Source of the DNA: Candidatus Woesearchaeota archaeon
Lineage (GTDB): Archaea > Nanobdellota > Nanobdellia > Woesearchaeales > JAGVYJ01
Length of the DNA: 12,764 nucleotides
Assembly: GCA_018303315.1 (NCBI GenBank)
Contig: JAGVYJ010000007.1
Coordinates: 1-12,764, forward strand
Reading direction: 5' to 3'
Each line of letters opens with the position of its first letter. Within the stretch, counting starts at the first letter, position 1. Below, in pieces: positions 1 to 6,129 of this stretch. The notes under the pieces are model-generated. The model worked only from the letters and a program-made list of their open reading frames with translations, was not told where the DNA came from and made no database searches. The translations under genes and the position numbers were made by a program.

Positions 1-336
1 GCTCCGGTCGTCATGTCCTGTTGTTCCCAACACAAACGGACATCCATGCCTGCAATAGAATTCAACATTGCCCCGAACAGCATCTGGTCTTGTATAGTCA
101 ACCATAACCAGCCATGAATCGTCTTCCCCTGTACTCAGGATATAATCTTCCCTTTGCCCGGGCAGGACAAGGGCTACATCAAAAGGCACTCCATCAACCG
201 GTACAAAACTTTCTTTTCTTCGGGGGCTGCAGAAGGAAAAGCGAGCCAATCTGAAGTCATCACTCCTGTACACCGCCCTGGCAACTTCACTTGCCATCTT
301 CCCAGGCAGCCCGTTGACCATTACCCGTATTGCCAT
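1..336 (-). CDS. dapB: 4-hydroxy-tetrahydrodipicolinate reductase, N-terminal part (runs off left edge)
   Basis: The reading frame starts at ATG 336-334 and stays open for 112 codons to the window edge, so the C-terminal substrate-binding half is missing. The protein opens with a Rossmann nucleotide-binding strand and loop (VMVNGLPGKM, residues 5-14). Near the cut end it has a D-Y-T-x-P-D-A-V segment, then FYCRHGCPFVLGTTG, whose GTTG is the conserved NAD(P)H-contact motif of DapB. The VMVNG-x-x-GKM spelling resembles the plant-type/DapB2 branch more than the E. coli enzyme. The family reduces dihydrodipicolinate in the diaminopimelate/lysine pathway in the cytosol. A GAGG ribosome-binding sequence at 344-347 lies 7 nt before the ATG and supports this start. 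The lysine-pathway role is family knowledge; the rest of the protein cannot be judged here. Confidence 0.85.
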   Translation of the reverse strand, partial: MAIRVMVNGLPGKMASEVARAVYRSDDFRLARFSFCSPRRKESFVPVDGVPFDVALVLPGQREDYILSTGEDDSWLVMVDYTRPDAVRGNVEFYCRHGCPFVLGTTGHDDRS

Positions 337-383
337 TTTACAGCCTCAGAATTCACCCCTTCAAATGGAGGGAACTATAAGTA

Positions 384-395
384 TTATTAAAAACT
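384..395 (-). promoter_or_regulatory. TATA-like promoter for dapB
   Basis: On the minus strand the sequence reads GCAAAG followed by TTTTTAATAA, a BRE/TATA-like pair. Transcription about 25 nt downstream would begin near 362-365 and give a leader of about 27 nt that contains the GAGG ribosome-binding sequence. The AT-rich context also overlaps the likely terminator of the upstream gene, so the assignment is tentative. Confidence 0.4.
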
Positions 396-400
396 TTGCA

Positions 401-420
401 AAAAATAAAAAAACAAAAAC
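401..420 (-). terminator. T-tract terminator after the DUF378 gene
   Basis: Immediately after the TGA stop (423-421) the minus strand carries a run of T residues broken only by one G and one A. Archaeal RNA polymerase commonly terminates at such U-rich tracts without a hairpin. The position directly behind a stop codon and before the dapB promoter fits this use. Confidence 0.5.
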
Positions 421-624
421 TCACTTCTTCATCAGTGTTCCATACACCATGTATAGCGCTGCAAGGCCTATAACGATGTAGATTATCTGCTGGAGGATTG
501 CTATAGAGCCAAAGATTGTCTCTACCAAGTCAAGTTTCAGAACTCCAACCAGACCCCAGTTTATTCCTCCAATAATTACAAGCCATAGGCTTACTGTGTC
601 TAAGATGTTTTTTTGTTCCGCCAA
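421..624 (-). CDS. DUF378 family small membrane protein
   Basis: This is a 67-residue protein with two predicted membrane spans. The first carries the typical LVIIGGINWGLVG signature of DUF378 (YuzA-like) proteins, and the second is about IIYIVIGLAALYMVYG. No biochemical role is established for the family. The frame stays open upstream, but I choose TTG at 624-622 as the start because a full Shine-Dalgarno sequence, GGAGGTGA (637-630), sits 5 nt before it. An upstream TTG at 645 would place that sequence inside the coding region. The gene is single, divergent from pgk and followed by a T-tract terminator. The family call is firm; function is unknown. Confidence 0.8.
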   Translation of the reverse strand: MAEQKNILDTVSLWLVIIGGINWGLVGVLKLDLVETIFGSIAILQQIIYIVIGLAALYMVYGTLMKK

Positions 625-629
625 GGGCG

Positions 630-637
630 TCACCTCC
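630..637 (-). promoter_or_regulatory. Strong Shine-Dalgarno site that fixes a TTG start
   Basis: GGAGGTGA on the minus strand matches the complement of the 16S rRNA 3' end across eight bases. It lies 5 nt upstream of TTG 624-622, which makes that codon the probable start of the DUF378 protein. Confidence 0.75.
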
Positions 638-658
638 AGCACCAACTTGGCTGTTTCC

Positions 659-668
659 CTTTTTAAAC
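659..668 (-). promoter_or_regulatory. TATA box for the DUF378 gene
   Basis: The minus strand reads GAAAAA followed by GTTTAAAAAG, an archaeal BRE/TATA arrangement. A start site about 26 nt away would fall near 637, just ahead of the Shine-Dalgarno site, giving a very short leader. This is inferred from spacing only. Confidence 0.45.
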
Positions 669-695
669 TTTTTCATTCTTGAGGCTACCAATAAG

Positions 696-704
696 CATAA
701 AAAT
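696..704 (+). promoter_or_regulatory. Possible TATA box for pgk
   Basis: CATAAAAAT is centred about 26 nt before ATG 726, the spacing expected for a leaderless archaeal mRNA. I see no convincing ribosome-binding sequence just before 726, which agrees with leaderless initiation. Confidence 0.4.
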
Positions 705-725
705 CCTGAAGCTTTGGCAGGTGTT

Positions 726-1849
726 ATGCAGCTGAAATCCCTGAAGGAAGCGGATGTAAAAGGCAAAACTGTGCTGGTCAGGGTTGACTTCAATGTTGCT
801 GTTGATGAGCATGGCAACATTACAGAAGACCAGAGGATAAGGGATGCCCTGCCAACCATAAAACATCTTCTCAGGCGGCAGGCAAAGGAGGAAAAATTGC
901 AGAGCAGTACAGGCTTGACAGGGTTGCAGAGAGGTTAAGCGAACTTCTCGGAAGGGATGTCACAAAGCTGAATGACTGCATAAATGTAAAGGATAAGGTA
1001 AAGGCAGCAAAAGGCATAGTGCTTCTTGAGAATCTCAGGTTCCATCCTGAAGAGGAAGCCAATGACCGGAATTTTGCAGCCAAGCTTGCGGCACTGGCAG
1101 ATGTTTATGTCAATGACGCATTCAGCAACAGCCACAGGGCGCATGCCTCGATGCTCGGCATTACCGAGCATTTGCCGAGCTATGCCGGGCTTAAGCTTGA
1201 GCAGGAAGTCAAAGCCTTAAGCAAGTGCTCAGAGAATCCTGAGCATCCGTTGGTTCTTGTAGTCGGTGGTGTCAAGCTTGCTGACAAGCTGGCCGTGCTT
1301 GTCAGGTTCATTGAGCTCGCTGACCATATACTTATAGGCGGCGCAGAGATGTTCACTTTCTACAGGGCCAAAGGCATGGAAACAGGCCGGAGCAAAATCA
1401 CAGAGCAGGAAATCCCCACTGCCAGGAAGCTGCTGAACTCTCCCAAAATCATGCTGCCTGTTGACACGGTCATAGCAGATGATTTTAAGGAAGGAGCGCA
1501 CACATCGGTTGTCAGTGTCAGCGCAATGCCCCCTGACAAGATAGGGGTGGACATTGGTCCTGAAAGCGTGAGCAGGTTCTCACAGATAATTGCCCTGGCA
1601 AAAACAGTCGTATGGGCTGGCCCCATGGGAGCCTTTGAGATAAAAGGCTTTGAGCAGGGCACAAGGAAGATAGCTGAAGCTATAGTGAGCAGCAAGGCAT
1701 ATACTGTTGCAGGCGGGGGCGACACCATTACTGCCATTGGCATGCTCGGCCTTAATGACAGGTTTTCCTATATCTCCTCAGCAGGCGGGGCCATGCTGAA
1801 GTTCCTGGCAGGGGAAGAGCTGCCTGCCCTCGTCCCTCTGAGAAAGTAA
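726..1849 (+). pseudogene. pgk: Phosphoglycerate kinase, disrupted by a frameshifting internal deletion
   Basis: The product would interconvert 3-phosphoglycerate and 1,3-bisphosphoglycerate in central carbon metabolism. ATG 726 opens a frame with the PGK start (VLVRVDFNVAVDE, then QRIRDALPTIKHLL). After about codon 53 this frame runs into unrelated residues and stops at 938. A second frame, readable from about 887 to 1849, continues PGK with GGKIAEQYRLDRVAERL, ENLRFHPEEE, NDAFSNSHRAHAS, GGVKLADK, WAGPMGAFE and GGGDT. Between KHLL and GGKIAEQ an intact enzyme should have about 15 residues, including the HLGRP substrate-binding motif, but only about 14 bases lie there. About 31 bases therefore seem to be missing. 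The rest, including the C-terminal nucleotide-binding domain, looks normal. This is either a real lesion or an assembly error. No initiation codon precedes GTG 1019 in the second frame, so the 3' fragment alone would lack the N-terminal domain core. Confidence 0.85.
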
Positions 1850-1902
1850 GCCTGTTTCCTTCACGGTAAGCTCTGCATAAACAAATAATCACCATCGAAA
1901 AG

Positions 1903-1910
1903 TTTATATA
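1903..1910 (+). promoter_or_regulatory. TATA box of the coiled-coil gene
   Basis: CGAAAAG followed by TTTATATA is a near-ideal archaeal BRE/TATA element. A start site about 26 nt downstream would lie near 1930-1933. That would give a leader of about 25 nt containing the G-run at 1944-1950, if translation begins at 1957. Confidence 0.65.
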
Positions 1911-1941
1911 CGTAACCATCACTCACTAAAGATAACAACTG

Positions 1942-3018
1942 TTGGGGGGGATTAATATAGCTGAGCCTGAAACTGAAGCAAGACTACGTCAAGCTTTTTC
2001 TAAGGTTCGAAAGGATATCATCAGTTTGCAGCAATCTGTCCAGGCACAGACAGCAAGGCTTCGGGCTTTGCAGGAAACAGCAGCCAAGGCCCCAAGCCAG
2101 CAGGAAATGGACAAGTTCGTGGCAACCCTGCTTGAAAAGGTTGCCAGGCTTCAGGATGTCCTTGCTTCAAGGCAGGAGCTCAATTCGCTTTCCTCGCGGC
2201 TGACCAACTCTGCCGACAAGCTTTCCCAGCATGAAAAGCAGCTGAAAAGTTTTGAGACTGCCGCTGCCGGGCTGAAGAGCCAGCTCAGGGGCATCAACCG
2301 CTCCCTGAAACACTTTGAAGGCATCCGGCAGCAAAGCTCCCAGATAAAGGCATTGCAGGAGCAGACAGACAAGCTGCGAAAGGATATAGACAGGGAATCT
2401 GCATCTGCAGAAACCAAATACGCAAAAGCCAGTGATGTTTCCAGGTTCTCAGACAGGTTCAGCAAGCAGACTGAAAAGGCAAAAGGCGAGCTGAACAAAA
2501 TTATTGACTCGGCAGCGGATTCTGTAACAAAAAGCGTTGCCAACTCGAAGGCGGAAATCGACAGGACCTCCCAGAATCTCATGTCCCGGTTTGGGGATGT
2601 GGAAAAAGAATTCAGCAGTACATCACAGAAAATTTCCGATTACCAGAGCCAGGTAAAGCAGTTGAACCGGCGCATAACTTCAATCGACGGCAGGGAAGCC
2701 CGGCTCGAGGCCCTGGGCAAAGAGCTCAAGTCAGCTCAGGATTACCAGAGCCAGCTTGAAGCCCTGAAGAAGGAAATTGACGAGTCTGAAAGCATATCCT
2801 CGCTGAACAGGAAGTTTGTGGCCAAGGAGGAGTTCTCTTCCTCTGAAAAGCAGCTGAGGGATGAGGTCAAGGCATTAGGCCAGCTGATTAAGGACAATGA
2901 ACGTTCGATAAGGCATGAATTTGGTGACCGGCTCAGGCAGGAATTATCCTCACTTGACGTGCCATGGCCAAGCACCTCGGCGAGCTCGACAAGCTGCGCA
3001 ACATCGACAGCGACGTGA
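1942..3018 (+). CDS. Giant coiled-coil protein, N-terminal part (frame 1)
   Basis: I do not recognise a named family. The segment is almost entirely alpha-helical heptad sequence rich in K, E, Q, S and L, with no cysteine and no signal peptide. It is therefore a cytoplasmic coiled coil of about 335 residues. TTG 1942 is the first usable start in the frame but has no ribosome-binding sequence before it. The run GGGGGGG at 1944-1950 would suit initiation at ATA 1957, giving a protein that begins A-E-P-E-T-E-A after the first residue. The last residues after about 2960 (P-W-P-S-T-S-A-S-S...) are low-complexity and unlike the rest. The coiled coil continues in another frame from about 2964, so this and the next entry are most likely one gene with a -1 (or +2) shift near 2955-2964. 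A strong TATA box precedes it. Confidence 0.7.
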   Translation: MGGINIAEPETEARLRQAFSKVRKDIISLQQSVQAQTARLRALQETAAKAPSQQEMDKFVATLLEKVARLQDVLASRQELNSLSSRLTNSADKLSQHEKQLKSFETAAAGLKSQLRGINRSLKHFEGIRQQSSQIKALQEQTDKLRKDIDRESASAETKYAKASDVSRFSDRFSKQTEKAKGELNKIIDSAADSVTKSVANSKAEIDRTSQNLMSRFGDVEKEFSSTSQKISDYQSQVKQLNRRITSIDGREARLEALGKELKSAQDYQSQLEALKKEIDESESISSLNRKFVAKEEFSSSEKQLRDEVKALGQLIKDNERSIRHEFGDRLRQELSSLDVPWPSTSASSTSCATSTAT

Positions 3019-4925
3019 AAGCTTTGAGCCAGCAGGTCAAGGCTTTGTCAGAGCTCAAGAGCCTTAATGCTGACATTCTGGACCTCAGAAAAAAGCTTGA
3101 TGACCTCAATAAAGTCGTGTCAGAGTCCGAGACCATATCAGGCCTTGAAAAAAGGTTTGCAAGCAGGGACGAGCTCAAGGGCCTGTCAGACCAGCTCAAG
3201 GAACAGGAACAGTCTGTGAAGCAGGCGCTCAAAGAGACACAATCCTCACTTAAGGGAGAGCTGAAGAATTTCGGCAGCCAGCTCGCGGCAGAAGACAGGG
3301 TGATGGAGCTGGAACTGGATTTTGAAGAGCTAAGGAAGCAGGTGTCAAAGATTGAAAGCCAGGCTGTTGACGTCGCAGATATAAATAAGGAAATCACATC
3401 AGCGGTAAAGGATGTTCCAAGGCCTGTCGACTATTCAAAGCAGCTGGAGAAGCTCTCTGCAGAGATGCAGGATATGAAGAAGCTCATTGCCAGGAAGCCG
3501 GAAGTAAGCGCTGCTTCCCTGGAAAAAGTTGACAGGGAAATAAGCAAGCTTAAAGAAACGCTGAAACAGGCCCAGTATGTGGAGGATGCTGATTTTGCTT
3601 CCAGGAAAGAGCTGGATGTTTTGAAGAAATCTGTCTCGAAGGTTCCTGAACTCTCCCGGGTGGAGAAGCGGATTGATGGGCTGGAGTCTGAGCTCGCCTC
3701 GGTAAGCAGGCAATTGCCAGACCTTTCTGATATTTCCCCAAAAATAAAGGACCTGGCCGAGGAAGTCAGCGGCGGCAGGATTGCTGAAGCAGAAAGCAAT
3801 ATCCGCCGTGAAGTGAAGGAGCTGAAGAAAGAGTTTGAGAAGCAGATAAAGGCTGCCCAGAGGGAAGCCAAGGTTTCTGCATTGCCTGCAGCCCAGTTGA
3901 GGCCGCTTGAAGAGGAAGTGAAGGAGCTGAAGAAAGAGTTTGAGAAGCAGATAAAGGCTGCCCAGAGGGAAGCCAAGGTTTCTGCATTGCCTGATGACCA
4001 GAAGAAGCTGGTAAGGGAGCTTCAGAAGGATATAGATTATCTCAAGGCGAACGTTGTTTCCCCGCCTGATGTATCAGCCCAGCTAAGGCCGCTTGAAGAG
4101 GAAATAAAGGAGCTGAAGAAAAGCATAAAAGTCCAGATGAGGGTCATTGAAGCCAGAGCTAGGGGACCGGTAAAGGAAGTCAGGGAAGCCAGGCCAAAGG
4201 CCGGAATGCTGTCAAGGATTGCTGATTTTTTCACTGAGAAGGAAGATGAGCGGGAAATAGAATTGGAGAAGCCAAAGGCTCCCAAGGATGTCCCGAAGCC
4301 CAGCCAGAAAAAAGGATTCAACTGGCTGTGGCTGCTTTTGGCTCTGATTATTGTTGGCGCTGTGGTGGCAGGCTATTTCCTGCTGAAGCCCTCCGGGCAG
4401 CCCCAGCAGATTGTTCCCATCAACGAGTCACAGCCTGAGCAGGAAGCCGGTGAGCTTGTTCCTGTTAATGAGACCCCTGAAGCAGTAATCGAGGTGCAGA
4501 ATGCTACAGAAAATGTCTCTGAGCCGGTAAGGCCGACATTGGAGGAGCTTACTGTGAAGTCAAATGAATGCATCATACAATTTGAATGCAGGCAAAGGGA
4601 GTCAGACAACCAGACCTTCTTTGGCTGCACCTATGACGAGGACACGGCTGACTGCAGGTGCTTCACCAGCCCTGACCCGTCTGCATGCGACGCAGAAAGG
4701 CTTGCTGTGCTGATGCCGAAGGAGGAGGAGAAGGAGCAGGCAAAGCCATTTGTGTCAACCGGCCTGGTGATGGCTGTGATTGTTGTGCTGGTGCTGCTGG
4801 CACTGGCTGTGTGGCGCTTCAGGCCGCCAAAGGAGCCTGCTGCAAAGAAGCCAAGTGAGGAGCCTGAAGAGGACGAGGAATACATCGACATAAAGGAATT
4901 CCTTGAAAGCAAGATAAAGCCCTAG
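2964..4925 (+). CDS. Giant coiled-coil membrane protein, C-terminal part (frame 0)
   Basis: This 653-residue reading frame continues the preceding coiled coil. Its E-S-E-T-I-S-G-L-E-K-R-F segment echoes E-S-E-S-I-S-S-L-N-R-K-F in the upstream frame. Residues 1 to about 395 are coiled coil with an internal 35-residue duplication (3810-3993). A basic linker leads to membrane span 1 (about residues 453-475, starting at FNWLWLL). A loop of about 120 residues follows, with several N-X-S/T sequons and six cysteines between about 4569 and 4686. Then come span 2 (about 598-618) and an acidic tail with EEPEEDEEYIDIKEF. Positive residues beside both spans predict a cytoplasmic coiled coil and tail and an outside cysteine loop. 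ATG 2964 lacks a clear ribosome-binding sequence, so I read it as internal to a roughly 990-residue protein rather than a separate gene. Function is unknown; tethering or scaffolding is only a guess. Confidence 0.75.
   Translation: MAKHLGELDKLRNIDSDVKALSQQVKALSELKSLNADILDLRKKLDDLNKVVSESETISGLEKRFASRDELKGLSDQLKEQEQSVKQALKETQSSLKGELKNFGSQLAAEDRVMELELDFEELRKQVSKIESQAVDVADINKEITSAVKDVPRPVDYSKQLEKLSAEMQDMKKLIARKPEVSAASLEKVDREISKLKETLKQAQYVEDADFASRKELDVLKKSVSKVPELSRVEKRIDGLESELASVSRQLPDLSDISPKIKDLAEEVSGGRIAEAESNIRREVKELKKEFEKQIKAAQREAKVSALPAAQLRPLEEEVKELKKEFEKQIKAAQREAKVSALPDDQKKLVRELQKDIDYLKANVVSPPDVSAQLRPLEEEIKELKKSIKVQMRVIEARARGPVKEVREARPKAGMLSRIADFFTEKEDEREIELEKPKAPKDVPKPSQKKGFNWLWLLLALIIVGAVVAGYFLLKPSGQPQQIVPINESQPEQEAGELVPVNETPEAVIEVQNATENVSEPVRPTLEELTVKSNECIIQFECRQRESDNQTFFGCTYDEDTADCRCFTSPDPSACDAERLAVLMPKEEEKEQAKPFVSTGLVMAVIVVLVLLALAVWRFRPPKEPAAKKPSEEPEEDEEYIDIKEFLESKIKP
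3810..3993 (+). repeat. Perfect 79-bp direct repeat, period 105 bp, within the coiled-coil gene
   Basis: Bases 3810-3888 and 3915-3993 are identical over 79 positions and offset by 105 bases (35 codons), so the frame is kept. The unit encodes E-V-K-E-L-K-K-E-F-E-K-Q and continues to S-A-L-P. The spacer unit, beginning GCCCAGTTGAGG at 3891, returns with a few changes near 4077 (GCCCAGCTAAGG) and leads into an altered copy of the helix. Identity at silent sites points to a recent duplication. Confidence 0.9.
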
Positions 4926-5146
4926 AAAAGCTTTACAGTCTTTGTCCCAGATTTCTTTCCTTTCATGATTCTTGCCCCTTTGCCCAGCTCCCTTTTTATC
5001 AGCCTGATTAAAGCAATGTTGGCCTTGTTGTCCTCGGCCGGGGCCTTCACCCATGCAACATAAGCCTGCCTGCCTTCATCAAACCCCTTCCATACATCAG
5101 AAGCAGCATTAGGCCTGACCACCACAGTTATGCTTTTTTCAGTCAT
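4922..5146 (-). CDS. DUF167 (YggU-type) family protein
   Basis: This 74-residue protein follows the DUF167 pattern: an N-terminal strand with V-V-V-R-P-N-A, a central W-V-K-A-P-A-E-D-N-K-A-N loop and helix, and a terminal G-K-K-S-G-T-K-T-V strand. The family is a small alpha/beta fold of unknown biochemical role, found in bacteria, archaea and eukaryotes. ATG 5146-5144 overlaps the end of the TFS gene by 8 nt (ATGACTGA), which suggests translational coupling and decides this start over the longer open frame reaching 5239. Its TAG stop and the TAG stop of the convergent coiled-coil gene share the palindrome CTAG at 4922-4925. It is the last gene of the signal peptidase/TFS operon. Confidence 0.85.
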   Translation of the reverse strand: MTEKSITVVVRPNAASDVWKGFDEGRQAYVAWVKAPAEDNKANIALIRLIKRELGKGARIMKGKKSGTKTVKLF

Positions 5147-5462
5147 AATCGCGCCACGTATGCTGGCATTTCTCGCATTTAAGCATCTTTGTCTCAGCTT
5201 CGTCCCCTGCCCTTGTCTGCAACGTCCAGTAATACGCAACCCCGTGCCTGCATGCAGGGCATTCAGCTTCGGTGGTAGGCAATGTATCGAGAACCTGCTT
5301 GTTGTCCATCACCCCGGGCTTCCGTTCCTTTGTGGCAACCTCTTCCCTTATCTGCATCGGGCTCTCATTCTGCCTGTCGATATATCCGCAGGAGCAGCCC
5401 ATCACCTTCTTCTTGCCTGATTTCTTAGGCAAAAGTATTGAGCCGCATTTGGGACAGAACAT
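5139..5462 (-). CDS. tfs: Transcription factor S (TFS; archaeal TFIIS-like transcript cleavage factor)
   Basis: The 107-residue protein has the two zinc ribbons of archaeal TFS. The N-terminal ribbon uses C3, C6, C23 and C25 (CPKC and CSC). The C-terminal ribbon uses C68, C71, C96 and C99. The acidic pair D87-E88 in Q-T-R-A-G-D-E-A-E-T matches the hairpin that TFIIS-type factors insert into the polymerase active site to stimulate cleavage of backtracked RNA, so the residues for activity are present. The second half of the N-terminal ribbon is C-x-C rather than the common C-x-x-C. Length matches the family (about 100-115). The ATG lies 1 nt after the signal peptidase stop, and the stop overlaps the DUF167 start, so the three genes form one operon. 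Confidence 0.93.
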   Translation of the reverse strand: MFCPKCGSILLPKKSGKKKVMGCSCGYIDRQNESPMQIREEVATKERKPGVMDNKQVLDTLPTTEAECPACRHGVAYYWTLQTRAGDEAETKMLKCEKCQHTWRDYD

Positions 5463-5463
5463 T

Positions 5464-6057
5464 TTAGCTCAGCCTCTCCTGCAAAAAGTTAACAATGTCG
5501 ACGAACAAAATCTTAACCCATCCGAGATAGGGAATCTTGAACCATGCCCTCCCGAGGATGCTGTCCCTGCTTATGTTCTTCTCTTCCGGGAGCGAGTTGA
5601 AATTCTTCCTGTAGTTGTCCCCCTTCGTCTGGAACCCGATATCCCCATTCACCTGCTTGACCAGCACAATCCTGTGGATGACAGGATCTGGCCTGAATGT
5701 CCTGAATACTATGACATCGCCGACTTTTAAACTTTCCGGTTCTGCCTTTCTCAGCACGATAAGGTCTCCTTTTGAGAAGCCGTTCTTCAGCGGGAATTTT
5801 TCAAAGCTTGTTATGTTGAAATCCAGGTATGAGACCTTTGCCTTGTCCCACCAGTCGTCAAAATGGCCCTCGTGCTCCATGCTGCCTGAAACAACCGCAA
5901 CTATCGGGTATGAAGTCCCTAGCGCAAAGCCCAGCGCCGGATACAATATGAATTTGATGATTATGAATGCCAGCCCTATGTTGACCAGCCAGCTCCAGAT
6001 GCTGTCGTCATTCCACACAAAATTCCACACTTTCCTGTATGTGCCTTTTAAAGCCAT
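5464..6057 (-). CDS. Signal peptidase I, archaeal Sec11-like (S26B)
   Basis: This membrane protease removes signal peptides from exported proteins. The 197-residue protein has one clear N-terminal span (about residues 22-42). The catalytic box V-V-S-G-S-M-E-H has Ser59. The D-V-I-V-F-R box is followed by P-V-I-H-R-I with His128, the expected base of the archaeal Sec11 type, and T-K-G-D-N carries Asp147. About 34 residues separate the Ser box from the G-D-L-I-V-L strand, including D-D-W-W-D-K, a longer insert than in short archaeal enzymes. The frame is open to 6246, but I start at ATG 6057-6055 (M-A-L-K-G-T) because the extension overlaps the divergent gene and its promoter. It is the first gene of the operon with TFS and DUF167. 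The two sequon-rich surface proteins downstream in the window are plausible clients (inference). Confidence 0.9.
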   Translation of the reverse strand: MALKGTYRKVWNFVWNDDSIWSWLVNIGLAFIIIKFILYPALGFALGTSYPIVAVVSGSMEHEGHFDDWWDKAKVSYLDFNITSFEKFPLKNGFSKGDLIVLRKAEPESLKVGDVIVFRTFRPDPVIHRIVLVKQVNGDIGFQTKGDNYRKNFNSLPEEKNISRDSILGRAWFKIPYLGWVKILFVDIVNFLQERLS

Positions 6058-6082
6058 GCAACTTTGGGCAAGGCCGGGCATT

Positions 6083-6100
6083 AAAAAGCTATCGCTTTTT
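6083..6100. promoter_or_regulatory. Inverted repeat between divergent promoters
   Basis: AAAAAGC and GCTTTTT form a perfect 7-bp inverted repeat around a TATC centre, midway between the signal peptidase and NMD3-like genes. On the minus strand the left arm reads CTTTTTAA, about 26 nt before ATG 6057. It may be the TATA box of the signal peptidase with a leaderless start, an operator, or both. No regulator is identifiable in this window. Confidence 0.4.
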
Positions 6101-6110
6101 ACAGGCGAAC

Positions 6111-6120
6111 TTTTATAAAA
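6111..6120 (+). promoter_or_regulatory. Palindromic TATA box of the NMD3-like gene
   Basis: TTTTATAAAA equals its own reverse complement. For rightward transcription, about 26 nt from its centre falls at 6141-6143, right at ATG 6142, which predicts a leaderless mRNA. Being symmetric, it could also serve leftward transcription of the signal peptidase operon, with a leader of about 30 nt. Confidence 0.55.
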
Positions 6121-6129
6121 CAGCAGGAT

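Noticed and set aside
154..390. Plus-strand open frame opposite dapB
   Set aside because: The minus strand carries clear DapB motifs with a ribosome-binding sequence; the plus frame is a shadow.
1850..1941. Possible tRNA or small RNA between pgk and the coiled-coil gene
   Set aside because: I find no cloverleaf or stable paired stems; the stretch is explained by the TATA promoter.
3431..3976. Long minus-strand open frame rich in Ser and Phe opposite the coiled-coil gene
   Set aside because: It is the complement of Lys/Glu codons in a low-complexity gene; it has no start signal and no family pattern. The same holds for minus frames at 2151-2582 and 2933-3397.
3810..4130. Possible CRISPR-like array
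   Set aside because: The repeats are in-frame coding duplications of 79 bp with a conserved, not unique, spacer, and there are no cas genes.
5147..5239. Upstream extension of the DUF167 frame
   Set aside because: It lies inside the TFS zinc-ribbon coding region. The conserved domain begins just after ATG 5146, and the ATGACTGA overlap is a normal coupling arrangement.
5272..5730. Plus-strand open frame of about 150 codons
   Set aside because: It lies opposite TFS and the signal peptidase, both strongly supported by motifs, and its translation matches nothing I know.
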